Below, piece by piece: positions 21,856 through 32,691 of a stretch of DNA of 64,000 nucleotides; position 1 is the first letter of the stretch; every line of letters starts with the position of its first letter. The DNA is from Caenorhabditis remanei (Eukaryota > Nematoda > Chromadorea > Rhabditida > Rhabditidae). Where the stretch lies: NCBI RefSeq assembly GCF_010183535.1, contig NC_071330.1, positions 9,467,717-9,531,716 of the forward strand. The letters are read 5' to 3'. The notes under the pieces were generated by a model, which did no database searches, was not told the DNA's origin, and saw only the letters and a program-made list of their open reading frames with translations. A program made the position numbers and the translations under genes.

Positions 21856-24521
21856 TTCCAATACAGTGAAATAAAAGAGTCATCTTTCTTATTTTTTCGA
21901 ATGTTTTTGTTTATATCTGGAAACAAATCATCTACTTTTTCAAAATAACCGTTTATAATGTAGAAGATCACTATTAAGCAGCTGACACTATCCGAATTCC
22001 ACCGGCATTTGTTCCTCGCATGACGACACTCCGCCAACTTCCTGAACCCATGACTTCTCGAATGGAAAAAGGGGTAACAGTTTTCAGGGAAGACTAACAA
22101 GCATCTGTTTTAAAATTAAATCAAATCCCCTGTCTGAATCTCAAATCTTTAAAATAATGATTCGCTAACAATCATATTTAAGTTTTCTATTCATTCGCCT
22201 GTCTGTCTCTCTCCCTTTGATTTCATCCAAATTGCATCTGTCTTTCTCATTCCAAATGAACAAATTAGTCATGGCTCACTCGTTACATTCAGGTCGGCAT
22301 CAAACTAAAGAAGATGAAAAAAAGGCAAATAATATTAACGATCCGATGATTTTATCACTTTTCTGTTCCGGCTGTGATGGTTATTTAGAAAAGAAAAGGT
22401 TCAATTCGTCTCTCGATATCCAAAGAAAGAGAAAATTAAATTGTATCACAATCCAATCATTTTTCCAACAAATTGTGTTCGTTTATTTCTGTTTCCGTTC
22501 CACTCTTCTCTACGCCTCCTCTCTCCGATTTCTCATCATTTCAGAATTCGTAAAAAAGAAAAAGTGAAGAATAGGAGATGCTGTACAGCTATTATTCAAG
22601 AAAAAAAACTAATTCTACATATTTATAAAATTCCTAGCATTTTTGGACTGTTTTTTTAAATACAAATGCTAACTATTTGAAGCTGTCTCCCGATGGGTTG
22701 AAGAATCCATTGAAGAGTCACACTGCTGTTTGGTGTCCGGACACCAGAGTTACAAGATTGACCAGGATTGATACAAGAAGCTGTCTCCCTAGTAAATATT
22801 GCTAGACTCCAGTAAAGCATGAAACATTCTAAGAACTACCGTACTCTACGAGTTCACCCACTGATCTATGATTTTTCGAGTATTCAAAAACTTGGAATAA
22901 AAGTACATAGAGTACATTCCAGTAACCGGAATACATTCTCTCCTCCTCCGACCACTAATTTGGCTTCTTTTGACAGACCGCCCGCAAAGTTTACGCTGCT
23001 CCGAGAGCAAAACCTTCTCTTTTCTTTCGTCCACTTCTTCTTTTCTCCTTTTTCCCATTATTGAGGAGTCGTTTAGCCAGTGCCCACTTCTTTTTCACTT
23101 TCAATTCTTCACTATATTAGCCGTATTTTTCAGAACACCTTCCATAAAAGAAAAGTGTTCTTTTGTGATTCCTAATTTTAGATTCGAAGTCTCTTTCCTT
23201 TCTTTTTTCTTTCTCGAGCAACAATTGTTTTGTTTCACGATGAGATGGAAAAGAGTATCTGTTGTGACAATCTTTTCTTTTCAAACCAAGATTACTCTCG
23301 GCTCTTCCATTGCTTTTTTGTTTTTCTTCCGTCTCTTCTTCTTTCTTTTCCAAACAATGTTGCCCACTCTTGAAATGTTTTTCTAACATATTCAGATTGA
23401 AAAAAAGGAAACTGACATGTGTAAATGGGTGTGAATCGTTGTGTATACGTTTTACTATCACATAAAAATCTTTATTTGCACTCTTACTTTCGCTTCCCTC
23501 TCCTCAGCTTTTCCTTCACTTTTTATTCGATTCGCATTCGGTTTTCAGATATTCCATTAACAATATTATGTTTCTTTAGGTTTCATGTGACTTACAACCC
23601 AGAAGCCTGAATATTCTTATTCATTCTCATAAAATTCTGTTTCTAGTCAGGAACAAAGAACTCTTTATGCCTTTCGAAGGTAGTCTTATCAGAAACGGAA
23701 AACATTTCAATTCCAATAAAATAATCAGAAATAAATTTGACCAGGTGTTCCTATTCGCAAATATGATCAAGTACCAAACTTACTGAAAGTTGAAATTTGA
23801 ATCAGGGTTACGATAGGTCATATCCGAATGAAATTTCATAAAATATTCATTCGTTTCTTGAAGAGAACTCGAAATATTTCGTTTTTTGTAGGAGAAGAGC
23901 CCCGAAAACATCAATTATGAATGTAGACGTGAAACTATTCACCCTCATTTTCCGTTGTTCCATAACAATTTTAGAAGGAATCGAAACGAATAGAAAAGAA
24001 GAAGTTAGTCAGTGAGTCTAATCTCATTGTGTTCGTTTTCGTTGTGGGGCGGTAGTAGCTTGTCTTCCGAAATGCAATTTGTCTTTTCGTTTCGTTTTCT
24101 TCTTGTAAAAGTAACCGAACTTTTGGGAGAGTAATGTGTAGTTCATTCGAATCGACTCACTGTTTTCCTCAGAATGAATTTGTTCGTGAAAGGCTCTCAA
24201 TGTAATTTCGAAAGTTCGGAACTGAAGAAATAAGAGAACTGAAAAGAAAAAATAATAAGAAAAGAGCCGTCTTTTGAATGTATTCCTTAAAAAGAAAAGA
24301 ACCGCTTGTTTGCATTTCGACCGTCCCTTTTTGGTCGGTCAATAATAGGCGAGAGGAAGAGAAAAATGTTCCTATTTTAGGTTTCCATATTTTTCCCCGC
24401 TTAAAGAGAAATCGAATGTTTCTGAAACTAGAAGTAAACTTTGAATCTAATTGATGATTTTCGAACTATCTCGAAAAATTTCATTCCTACTGTAGTTTTA
24501 AGTGTCTTGAAGATCGTTTCG
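21765..24521. repeat. Segmental duplication, block copy C
   Basis: Nearly identical to 36945-40556 (constant offset 15180 over the first 800 bp, only a few substitutions). It starts 8 bp into the last exon of the histidine-phosphatase gene and ends exactly where kinase block B begins. Against copy D it lacks about 950 bp (after 22601) and carries an extra 85 bp insertion (22692-22776). No protein-coding gene was recognised inside; frames such as 22970-23386 are pyrimidine-rich and lack splice support. Confidence 0.92.
22679..22789. other. 85 bp chimeric filler insertion with 13 bp flanking duplication
   Basis: Copy D reads straight through GAAGCTGTCTCCCTAG; copy C has GAAGCTGTCTCCC on both sides of an 85 bp insert (22692-22776). 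The first 27 bp match the reverse complement of about 17438-17465, and the rest matches the reverse complement of about 16107-16165, both from kinase locus A and in the same relative orientation and 5'-3' order. Diagnostic bases (GACCAGGATTG, CACACTGCTG) fit copy A and not copy B. Confidence 0.8.
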
Positions 24522-25371
24522 GCTTTTGGGCCAATAATTTACAGTTGAGTACAGGTATTAACAAGGTCTATTTTGGATGGAGGATTCTCGGAACAACTAT
24601 CAAAGGGAGAAGAATCAATATTTAAAAGAGAACAACTCAAAAAACTAATTATTAGAAAACTAATAAAATTATGATTGGAGACAAAAGGATAATAGTAATC
24701 GAAAGAGAGCGTTTGTCGATATGGTATACTGGGATAGGTGGATGTTGAACAGAAGGGGGTATATCACGATTTAAAAATGTTTCAGTTTACAGAGAGGAGG
24801 GGGAGCCAGAGGAATTAATTACAATAGAGACATGAACAGGGACATTGTGACAACGGAAATTGGGTGGAGAAGAGAAGAAAGGGAAGATCTAATTCATCGA
24901 ATGAAGAAGGACGATGATCTAATCACATCTGAGATTTGATCGATTAGGTAATCTCTTGCTCTCTTTTCTCGTCTTGCGCGAATAGCCAATTGGATGAGAG
25001 CAGCTGAAAGAACATGTTTTAATTGTATTTTCACTCAAAACTTCTGAACTTACTTGTTGCATATTCCATCTATATTTTGGTTTGAACTGGAGTAAACCAG
25101 CTAGAACCTCGCTGATGTCCGGACTGAACGAGATTTTCGTGTCAATTTTCCATCTATCTCCCTTTTTCTCCACTCTTCCAACCGGTCCATTGAACGCTCT
25201 CTTCGCTGTTAACATCTCGTAGAGCACGCAACCCATCGCCCAAGAATCAACTACGAAGCTGTGGGATTCGCCGAGAAACATCTCGGGGGCCATGAAGGCG
25301 GAGGTCCCACATACGGTCCCACCTCTAGAAAAAAAGATTGACAATCGTTCAGATTTCAGAAAAATGGATTA

Positions 25372-25745
25372 AGAATTCAGAATACAGTATCCGGTATTCA
25401 GAATTTAGAATCCAAGATTCAGAATTCAGAATCCGAGAATTTCGAATACAGGATCCGGTTTCAGAATCCAGAATTCGTGAATTTAGAATCTGGGATCAGA
25501 ATCTAGAACCCGTGATTCAGAATCTAGAATCTGAGATTTAGAATCTAGAATCCGTGACTCAAAATCTAGAATTCGAGAATTTAAAATACAGAATTCATAA
25601 CTCAGAATCCGAGAATCTAGAATCATATAATTCAGAATGCAGAATCCGGGATTCAGAATCCATTCTTCTGGATTCAGAATCTAGAATCCGGAGATTTAGA
25701 ATCCAGAATCCGAGGACTCAGAATCCGGGACTCAGAATCTAGAAG
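25372..25745. repeat. AGAATC-type minisatellite, tract 1 (copy B)
   Basis: Longer version of the 15795-15985 tract, same units, in the kinase B intron. The length difference between copies shows expansion or contraction after duplication. Confidence 0.85.
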
Positions 25746-25767
25746 CAGAAAAGAAACGTTTTGAACA

Positions 25768-25990
25768 CTTACTTATAGAAGGTCGACACCCCGAAATCCC
25801 CCAACTTCACGTCCCCCAGGATGTTCTCCGGTTTGCAGTCTCTATGTCTCTCTGTGACGATCTTGTATCAATCATGGTCAATCTTGTAACTCTGGTGTCC
25901 GGACACCAAACAGCAGTGTACATGTTCTCAGATATCGAGTTATAACAGCTGCAAATCAGTTCTCCTCGGTGTTTCTTGCTGATGGAAAAG
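25768..25990 (-). pseudogene. Partial kinase exon joined to WD40-gene fragment (copy B)
   Basis: Counterpart of 16009-16225. The partial exon (to about 25845) has lost roughly 8 bp (TCGCTTAT) relative to A. The WD40 fragment (about 25846-25990) keeps an open frame through CSCYNSISENM and TAVWCPDTRVTRL, and retains the 4 bp (ACAT) missing in A. Confidence 0.72.
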
Positions 25991-25995
25991 AAAAG

Positions 25996-26338
25996 ATTCA
26001 GAATTCAGAATCCGAGATTCAAAATTCAGAATTCGAGAATTTAGAATACAGGATACGGAGTCAGAATCTAGAATCGGAGATTCAGAATCTAGAATTCGTG
26101 ATTCAGAATCCAGAATTTAGAATTCAGAAAACGGAATTCATAACTCAGAATCCGAGACTCCAGAATCCAGAATCAGAGAATTCAGAATCCAGAATTCAGT
26201 ATTCAGAATCTAAAATCCTAGAATTTAGAATCCAGAATCCGGGAGTCCAAATCCAAAACCCAGTATTCGGAATCTAGAATTCTAGAATTCAGAATCCAGC
26301 ATCTGAGGACTCAGAATCCCGGACTCAAAATCTAGAAG
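25996..26338. repeat. AGAATC-type minisatellite, tract 2 (copy B)
   Basis: Counterpart of 16231-16568, same degenerate AGAATC units, between the WD40 fragment and kinase exon 2. Confidence 0.85.
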
Positions 26339-27151
26339 CAGAAAGGAAACGATTGAATACTTACTCCTCGAAGGTCGAGACCCCAAAGTCCCCCAACTTC
26401 AAGTCCCTCTCGCTTATCAGGATGTTCTCCGGTTTGCAGTCTCTATGAATGAGTTTCTTCCGGTGGCAGTACGCCAATCCATCTCCAATCTCCTTCATAA
26501 TCCTTGAAGCGTCGTATTCTTCGATCTCTCCAGTTGACTCCATGACAGATGCGAGCGTTGTAGACATCATTTCCATTACCAAATAGACTCGATCCGGCGA
26601 TTTGAAGTAGTTGTAGATTTGGATCAGGTTCTTATGGGAGACCTTCTTCATGTTAAGAACTTTTCGGTTCGCAATAAATTGCTCATCCATTCTCCTCGAT
26701 CTGTCCAAGATCTGAAAGTGTTAACATGTAATAAACACGTCTTTGAAAATGCAAAACTCACCTTGATAGATACAAACAGTCCACTTTTTTTGCATTTGTA
26801 TGCTGCCACAGTTCCAAATCAACCTTCTCCAAGATCTCGTATGTATTCGTATTTTTCCATTTTTGAAAAAATCTCGATTTTGTCCTCTTTATTTTCATTC
26901 TCCTTCTCCTCCTTTTATTCATCTTCATGCCGCTTAGCTTCTTCCAGAGCACCCTTCAGATTCTTGTCCGATTTCTCAGTTTTCGTCTTGTATTGATTGG
27001 ATTTGTAGAGTTTGAGGGTGGCAGTCTTGAAGTCGGATGTTCTGAAAATTGATTCTTACAAGATCTCCTTTTGAGTCAAGAATACTCCCAGAAAAAACAA
27101 AGAATATGAAAAAGAGCACCCTCGGAACTCCCAGTTTCCAATATCTATCCG

Positions 27152-27669
27152 TTCTTATCCATTGCATTTCCTCTATCTCTCCACCTTTCCTCTTCCCATC
27201 CGAAACATCCCTTCTTTATCAGTCCTCGAACTACCACTGGAAAGATGCCATTTTAGCGCAGTTGGCAGCCGCTTTCGCTACGGAAAATTCACAGGTAGTT
27301 GGCGTGTGGCCCGCATGCGGAATCAGTCTCATTTTCCGTCCATATAGAGTCCGCAGCGGAAATGTGGTCCGCTGCGGACTCCATATGGACGCAGTGTGGA
27401 CTTCGGGAAAAGAGGAGGTAGTGGGCAGCAGGCGTCCGCGCGCGGACCGTATATGGACACGCTGGCCGCGGCCGCATGCAGCAGCCCTTCCGAAGCTCTC
27501 GGACTTCTCTCAGATAATGATAATTTTTTTTTCATTCACGGAGCTTTTTCGTTTCTTTTCCTATTTTTCGAAAGTTTCGTTTTTTTAATGTTTTTTCTAT
27601 TGAAATTTCTCTTAATTAATTTTTTCCGTAAAAAATCTCGCATTTAACTGTGAATGATCTAAAAATTAG
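27152..27669. other. GC-rich intergenic stretch, unassigned
   Basis: Contains GC-rich text with local inverted repeats (GTCCGCAGCGG / CCGCTGCGGAC near 27350-27382) and CCGCATGCGG. Similar words (CCGCATGCGG, GCGGACCGTAT-like) recur near 31950-32220, so both may belong to a decayed element. No gene seen. Confidence 0.4.
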
Positions 27670-28380
27670 TACTCACGTAAATAATTTCCAGGCAGTTAGC
27701 CGACGAAAACGGCTATTAGCCGTCGATTTCGGCTCGGCTGCCATATGTATATGGCAGCCGCGCCGAAATCGTCGGCTAACTGCCGTTTCCGTTGGCTAAC
27801 TGCCGTTTTCGTCGGCTAACTGCCGTTTCGGTAGTTTCCTATCCTGGGAGGAAATTGCCATGTAGGTGCCGTTTACATGCCGTTTGCACGCCGATACCAC
27901 GCTGCTTAGGTGCCAAATATTTCAAATATTTTGAAAGTCGGTAATTTAATTAAGCGATTTAAAAGTGGAAGACGACATTTTGTGACAATTTGTGTGGCCT
28001 GAGTTCAAACATTCGTTGGCTACTTTTCACTTTTTTCTCCAATCTCTTAACTAAATGGAATTGCTTTCATGTGCGCTAATTTTGAAATACTGATGTGTGT
28101 CTGTATGATATATATCCATGAAAGAACAAAAGTGGTTCTTTTCCGAGAACTTCTACTCTTAGCTTGTCCTCAGGTCATGTATCTGATCGTGCCGTGAGAG
28201 CAAGCCACCTTAGTGATGACTGTGGCAAAATTTAGATCAGATTAGTAGTATTTCAAGTTCGTGTCTTGGATATAATATATCAAAATAATATCAAAAAGCA
28301 GCAGCCGACATCTCACGACTTCCGCGCGCCACTATGCTTAACGTGGTGCCACTTCGATGCCCACCAAGCCGCCACATGGG

Positions 28381-29662
28381 CGCCGCACAGTACCCTGCAC
28401 GAGGAACAAGCTCGCAAAAAACGCGAAACGCGCACAGCTTTCAAAATTTCACCCACTATCTGCGTATCTCTAATTCGCCTACTCTCTCGCATAGTGATTA
28501 GATAAATCAGGATAGTTTTGAGATTTTCTGACATTTACAGCATCAGAAAGTCATAAAAATGGAAAAACAATGTCTCTTGAGAGGCGATCAACAAAAATCA
28601 GATTTTGTGAATTTTCGAAAATTTGAGAAATTCATAAAATCAGAGATTTCACACTATGTTTTTCTCATTTTCTGATTTGTTTCTGTTCAGAAACAGTATT
28701 CCGACTTCGAAAATTGAAAATCCAGCTGAAATAACACCGAAAAACTCGGTTTTTTAGGCGCCGTTGAAATACTGATTTTGCATAAATCTCGAGTCGGCAC
28801 CACGAAAGGCCCATAATCCAAGGGTACATCGAAAAAGGGTACATCGTGATCATAGGGTACATTGAATCGAAGGGTACAGTGAATCTTAGGGCACATCGAG
28901 GAGCTATAATCATGGGGTACATTCATGGGGTTATCATAGGGTACATCTAGTCAGAATTTTTATAAAATTTCAGAAGTCTCACAGTTTTCATCAATTTCCG
29001 ATAAAAACTTTACAGATGTAGTTCGAGGAACATATTACTGCTCTTTTGAGAAGGATGATATACATATAAATTACTCTAATAACCATTTGCTAGATGATCA
29101 TGTTGGAGTTTCTATTATTGATTCAAGCATCTTCTTAAATGCTAAATCGTATTATGTCATCCCTTTGAAAACAGCAGTAATGTGTTCCTCGAACTACATC
29201 TGTAAATCTTTTCTCAAAATTTGATGAACCCTGTGAGACTTCTGGAATTTTATGAAAATTCTGACTCGATGTACCTTATGATAACCCCATGGATGTACCC
29301 CATAATCATAGCTCCTCGATGTACCCTAAGATTCACTGTACCCTCTGATTCAATGTACCCTATGATCAAATTTTTCATAGATGTACCCTTTTTCGATGTA
29401 CCCTTGGATTATGGGCCACCACGAAAACGCAACATTAAAGTATGAAAATTTACAAAATTATACAAAAAGTCTTCCTCTACACGAAATGGATATGCATTCT
29501 GAGAACAAATTTTTGGAAATCGAGATATTCAAGCTTTCATGTGTCCGACTCGGTAAAAATGCGACTTTTCTGTTGAGAATTACTGTAGGCAATGCGAACG
29601 TGCCCTACGGCGAATTTTCGTTTTTTCGCTTGCGCGTTCCCCGTGCAGGGTGCTGTGCGCCG
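28381..29662. mobile_element. Inverted-repeat element X, copy 1 (CACAGTACCC ends), inside E1
   Basis: Ends CACAGTACCCTGCACGAGGA (28386) and its inverse at 29657 (CAGGGTGCTGTG). Flanked by CGCCG on both sides (5 bp; 2 bp also possible). Arms match copy 2 at 30555-31700. CACAG ends with short duplications are compatible with EnSpm/CACTA-type elements. A 610 bp foldback is inserted in it (28808-29417). Confidence 0.75.
28799..29426. mobile_element. Foldback element Y with reiterated GGGTACAT modules, 9 bp target duplication
   Basis: Element 28808-29417 has ends GGCCCATAATCCAAGGG / CCCTTGGATTATGGGCC and perfect 9 bp direct repeats ACCACGAAA (28799-28807, 29418-29426); copy 2 of X shows the uninterrupted site. 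The arms repeat the module GGGTACATCG with short spacers, followed by a second inverted repeat including GATGTAGTTCGAGGAACA near 29015 and its inverse near 29190. The 9 bp duplication is Mutator-like. Confidence 0.85.
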
Positions 29663-29904
29663 TTTAGTTGCCAAACGCCACTTAGATGCCGGATACTCCC
29701 CGACTGGACCTTATTTGCCGTTTCGATCCCATTTCGGTGCCACACAGGCTAACTGCCATTTACCTCGGCTAACTGCCATTTACCTCGGCTAACTGCCTTT
29801 TTCACGGCTAACTGCCGTTTCTAGCGGCTAACTCCCGATACTCGTGGCTAACTCCCAGATAGGTGCCACCCACGCGCTAAAAATTACGTGAGTATGTTTT
29901 CAGT

Positions 29905-30180
29905 CAGTCCGATGATCCCAAAAAGAGAAACAGCTGCGATAGCTGAAATGGAACCAATTCATCGATTTCCTCAAAGGTTTGTAATAGTATTCAGCTTTCT
30001 CTATTCAAAATAAATTTTTCAGTGAGAAACTTAACTAAAATTGGTCGGAACTCCTTCTCAAGCACGACATCTGTATTTGTCCTGGGGAGGAACCCATTTT
30101 CGAAAGTAAGTTATACTGAATAATTATTTTTTATTCAGCAATCAATGGATTTTTTTTCAGAAATACAAGGGAAACACGGA
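29905..30180 (+). pseudogene. Possible 3' exons of a disrupted gene
   Basis: Three segments carry good splice signals: 29905-29979, 30024-30106 and 30164 onward. The last two join in phase to encode KIGRNSFSST, VFVLGRNPFSK and KYKGNTEIND followed by a stop; the first holds MIPKRETAAIAEMEP in another phase. Element E1 ends just upstream, so the 5' part may have been displaced. No family recognised; could be chance. Confidence 0.25.
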
Positions 30181-30554
30181 AATCAACGACTGAAAATTGC
30201 TTCTACGATAATTGGATTTCGATGGATTTCAAGGACACGACTGCCCGACAAACTTGTGATTTCTATGTCTAATTTGCTATGTTTTCTTCTTATTTTCATT
30301 ATTTTTAATGTTCTTTTATCTTTCTTTAAATAAAATAGTAATTTTATCACTAATCTTCCTTGTTAAATGACGATCTGAACCATACTTGCAAAATATCGGC
30401 CGGGCCGGCAGAGAAAGTTGCCGGCCCGGCCCGGCCCGGTCGGCCCGGAGTCAAAAAATGAGCACAATTTTTTCACAAAATTTTTCGAAATTTTTTGAAA
30501 TTTTCATCAAAAATAGTAAAAAATCCTATGTACACTTGAGTTTTATCGATATAT

Positions 30555-31700
30555 CACAGCACCCTGCACGGGGAACGCGCAAACAAAAAAACGAAAATTA
30601 GCCGTAGGGCACGTTCACATTGTCTACAGTAATACTCAACAGAAAGGGCAAAATTTTACTGAGTCGGGCACATAAAAGCGTGAATATCTCGATTTCCAGA
30701 AATTTGTTCTCAGAATGCATATCCATTTCGTGTAAAGGAAGACTTTTTGTATAATTTTGTGAATTTTCATACTTTAATATTGCGTATTCGTGGTGCCGAC
30801 TCGAGTTTTATGCAAAATCAGAATTCCAGCGACGCCGAAGAAACCGAGTTTTTCGGTGCTACTTCGCTTAAGAACTATACGAATAAGAACTGTGTTGTTT
30901 AAGAACTGGGTTCGCAGAAGAACTGCGCGAAGAAGAACTGTTTTGCATAAGAACTGTTTCGTTTAAGAACTCTGTTCGCATTGGAGCGTGTTTGCATCAG
31001 GCACATTTTTTTTCATTATTTCGATGGTTTTTTATCTGTGTTTTCGATTCTTTTTTGATTAAAAATAATTTTTCAAAAATTAAATTGTAGTTGAAAAATT
31101 ATTTTTAATCAAAAAAGAATCGAAAATACAGATAAAAAACCATCGAAATAATGAAAAAAATGTGGCTGATGCAAACGCGCTCCAATGCGAACAGATTTCT
31201 TAAACGAAACAGTTCTTATACGCGCAGTTCCTCAACACTACAGTTCTTCTTCGCGCAGTTCTTCTGCGAACCCAGTTCTTAAGCAACACAGTTCTTATTC
31301 GTGCAGTTCTTAAGCGAAGTAGCACCAGTTTTTCAGTATTATTTCTGCTGGATTTTCAATTTTCGAAGTCGGAAATTGGTTTCTGAACAGAAACAAACCA
31401 TAAAATGAAGAAAAAATAGTGTAAAACCTCTGATTTTGCAAATTTTTCAATTTTTCGAAAATTCTAAAAATCTGATTTTTGCTAATTGCCGATTCTCAAG
31501 AGGAATTGTTTTTCAATTTTTATGACTTTCTGATGGGGAATAATGCTGAAAATGTCAGAAAATCGCAAAACTATCCTGATTTCTCTAATCACTAAGCGAG
31601 AGAGTATGCGAACGAGAGATACGCAGACAGTGGGAGAAATTTTGAAAGCTGTGCGCGTTTCGCGTTTTTTGCGAGCTTGTTCCTCGTGCAGGGTACTGTG
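30555..31700. mobile_element. Inverted-repeat element X, copy 2, inside the GGGCC foldback
   Basis: Ends CACAGCACCCTGCACGGGGA (30555) and CAGGGTACTGTG (to 31700), in an (AT)n target (duplication 2, 4 or 6 bp). Arms align with copy 1 (28386-29657) on both sides. It is itself interrupted by foldback Z at 30855-31326. Confidence 0.8.
30847..31334. mobile_element. Foldback element Z with reiterated AAGAACTG modules, 8 bp target duplication
   Basis: Element 30855-31326 has ends GGTGCTACTTCG / CGAAGTAGCACC and perfect 8 bp repeats AGTTTTTC (30847-30854, 31327-31334). Arms consist of AAGAACTG units separated by 6-12 bp spacers, then a conserved GGAGCG(T/C)GTTTGCAT block and a long AT-rich palindrome near 31010-31160. 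X copy 1 gives the empty site. Ends resemble those of element W (GGTGGTACTCGC). Confidence 0.85.
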
Positions 31701-31891
31701 ATATATATATAAAATATATAAAAACATAGTCGAAAATTCGACTTTTTTGCAAAAAAAATCAAAAAAAATTTCAAAAAATTCAAATGTTCAAATTTTTGTA
31801 CTGTGACCCGGGCCGACCGGGCCGTCCGGGCCGGTGAAAATTCTCAAATCGGCCCGGCCCGGCCCGGCCCGTTGCAAGTATGATCTGAACC

Positions 31892-32691
31892 GGAGAACAA
31901 AGTAGGGAGAGGGCTGGCGGTGGGAGGGAGAGGAGCGACTTTTTCGGTGCGCGGACGCGAAACGGACCGTATTTATATGACGCACACATTTCGTCCTTAG
32001 CTAATTCTTTTGGAGTCCGCGCGCGGGCGCTTGTATGGTTCGTATTTTGTCGCTGGTCAACTACCTGTGACGTAAATATACCGACTCACAGGGTCAAATT
32101 TTGTCCATATGAATTCAAATAATTTTCCCGCGAAACCGGAAGCTCAGTGAAGCGCGTTTGCACACGACGTGGCAGATTGCCAAGCGAGTTGCCGATCAGC
32201 AAAATGCGACCCGCATGCGGCACTTATAACGTGGACACAGTAAGACGAACGATAGGGAGTCAAATTTTTCGAATGAAGCTCACTTTTCTTCCATTTTTCT
32301 CGCTATCTTCGAGAAAACTTCGCACAAAAAATATCGAAATCATTAAAAAAGAGAAAAATACAAATTTTTAATACACACAATTTTTTTTTGGATAATTTTT
32401 TTTGAATTTCGCTAATTTTACGCTAATTTTTTTGGAGCGCAGTTGCTTCATATGGACATTCTGTGACCCTGTGCGACTGCGCCAAGCAAAACATCATGGG
32501 GCTTGCTATTCCAGAGTTGATGAAGAGAGTGTGTTTCGGAAAGAGGAGAGGGGAGAGATAGGGAGTTTCTATGGTTCAAAATATTGCAGATTTTGAAAAC
32601 TCTCTTTTCGGTTTTTCGAGGGTTCATTTACTCCGTTTTTCATGGAGCCATTATTATAATGTTAGTATTTCGGAGAGCATCGAATTACTGC
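31892..32691. other. Repeat-derived intergenic sequence, unassigned
   Basis: GC-rich words (CGCGCGGGCG, CCGCATGCGG) and AGCGCGTTTGCA (32151-32162), a 12-mer shared with foldbacks V, W and Z, suggest decayed element sequence. No coding exon recognised. Confidence 0.4.

Larger units (their letters stand above)
24944..27041 (-). pseudogene. Ser/Thr protein kinase, copy B (broken N-lobe)
   Basis: Paralogue of the kinase at 15379-17272. Exons (minus): 27041-26762, 26711-26365, 25324-25054, 25003-24944, with the same lengths as copy A except exon 3. Here the C-lobe is intact: HRDCKPENI, LGDFGVST, GTSAFMAPEM with a normal APE, DSWAMGCVLYEML, and a terminal exon ending LLSSNWLFAQDEKREQEIT. The N-lobe is broken: a TGA (26819-26821) replaces Gly inside the Gly loop (GEG*FG), and a TAA (26915-26917) replaces a Tyr codon in the upstream extension. 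The intron before exon 3 has the same minisatellites, partial exon and WD40 fragment. Thus A and B have decayed in different halves. Confidence 0.78.
24522..27151. repeat. Segmental duplication, kinase block copy B
   Basis: Homologous to 14971-17360 plus 17953-17979. It abuts block C without spacer (GATCGTTTC/GGCTTTTGGG). Confidence 0.85.
27670..29894. mobile_element. Outer reiterated-module element E1 (carries nested insertions)
   Basis: Bounded by TACTCACGTAA (27670-27680) and TTACGTGAGTA (29884-29894). Both arms consist of reiterated short modules: GGCTAACTGCC units in the outer parts (27760-27830; 29745-29860) and GGTGCC/ATGCC units further in (27860-27915; 29680-29740). A local palindrome surrounds 27745. 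An EnSpm-like element (28386-29657) lies inside. No convincing target duplication was found, so the exact ends are uncertain. Confidence 0.6.
30372..31891. mobile_element. GGGCC-rich foldback element with 10 bp target duplication (copy 2), with nested insertion
   Basis: Ends ATACTTGCAA (30382) and TTGCAAGTAT (to 31881), flanked by perfect 10 bp repeats GATCTGAACC (30372-30381, 31882-31891). It is the same family as 18622-18872 but reversed, and is split in its AT core (at TTTTATCGATAT) by element X copy 2. Confidence 0.88.

Noticed and set aside
22692..22776. Insertion as a retroposed spliced kinase transcript
   Set aside because: The joint between the two source segments is not at GT/AG sites and there is no poly(A), so templated filler repair fits better.
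22970..23386. 138-residue frame duplicated at 38998-39414
   Set aside because: Its conservation is due to the recent block duplication; Phe/Ser-rich content and lack of introns or homologues give no support.
25338..26277. Open frames encoding IQNSES/EFRIQN-type repeats in the kinase introns
   Set aside because: They are translations of the AGAATC minisatellite in whatever frame is open; no start context, splice structure or protein family.
27660..29900. CRISPR-like array from the regularly repeated GGCTAACTGCC words
   Set aside because: Eukaryotic context, irregular spacers, palindromic arms with terminal inverted repeats; it is a foldback-type element.
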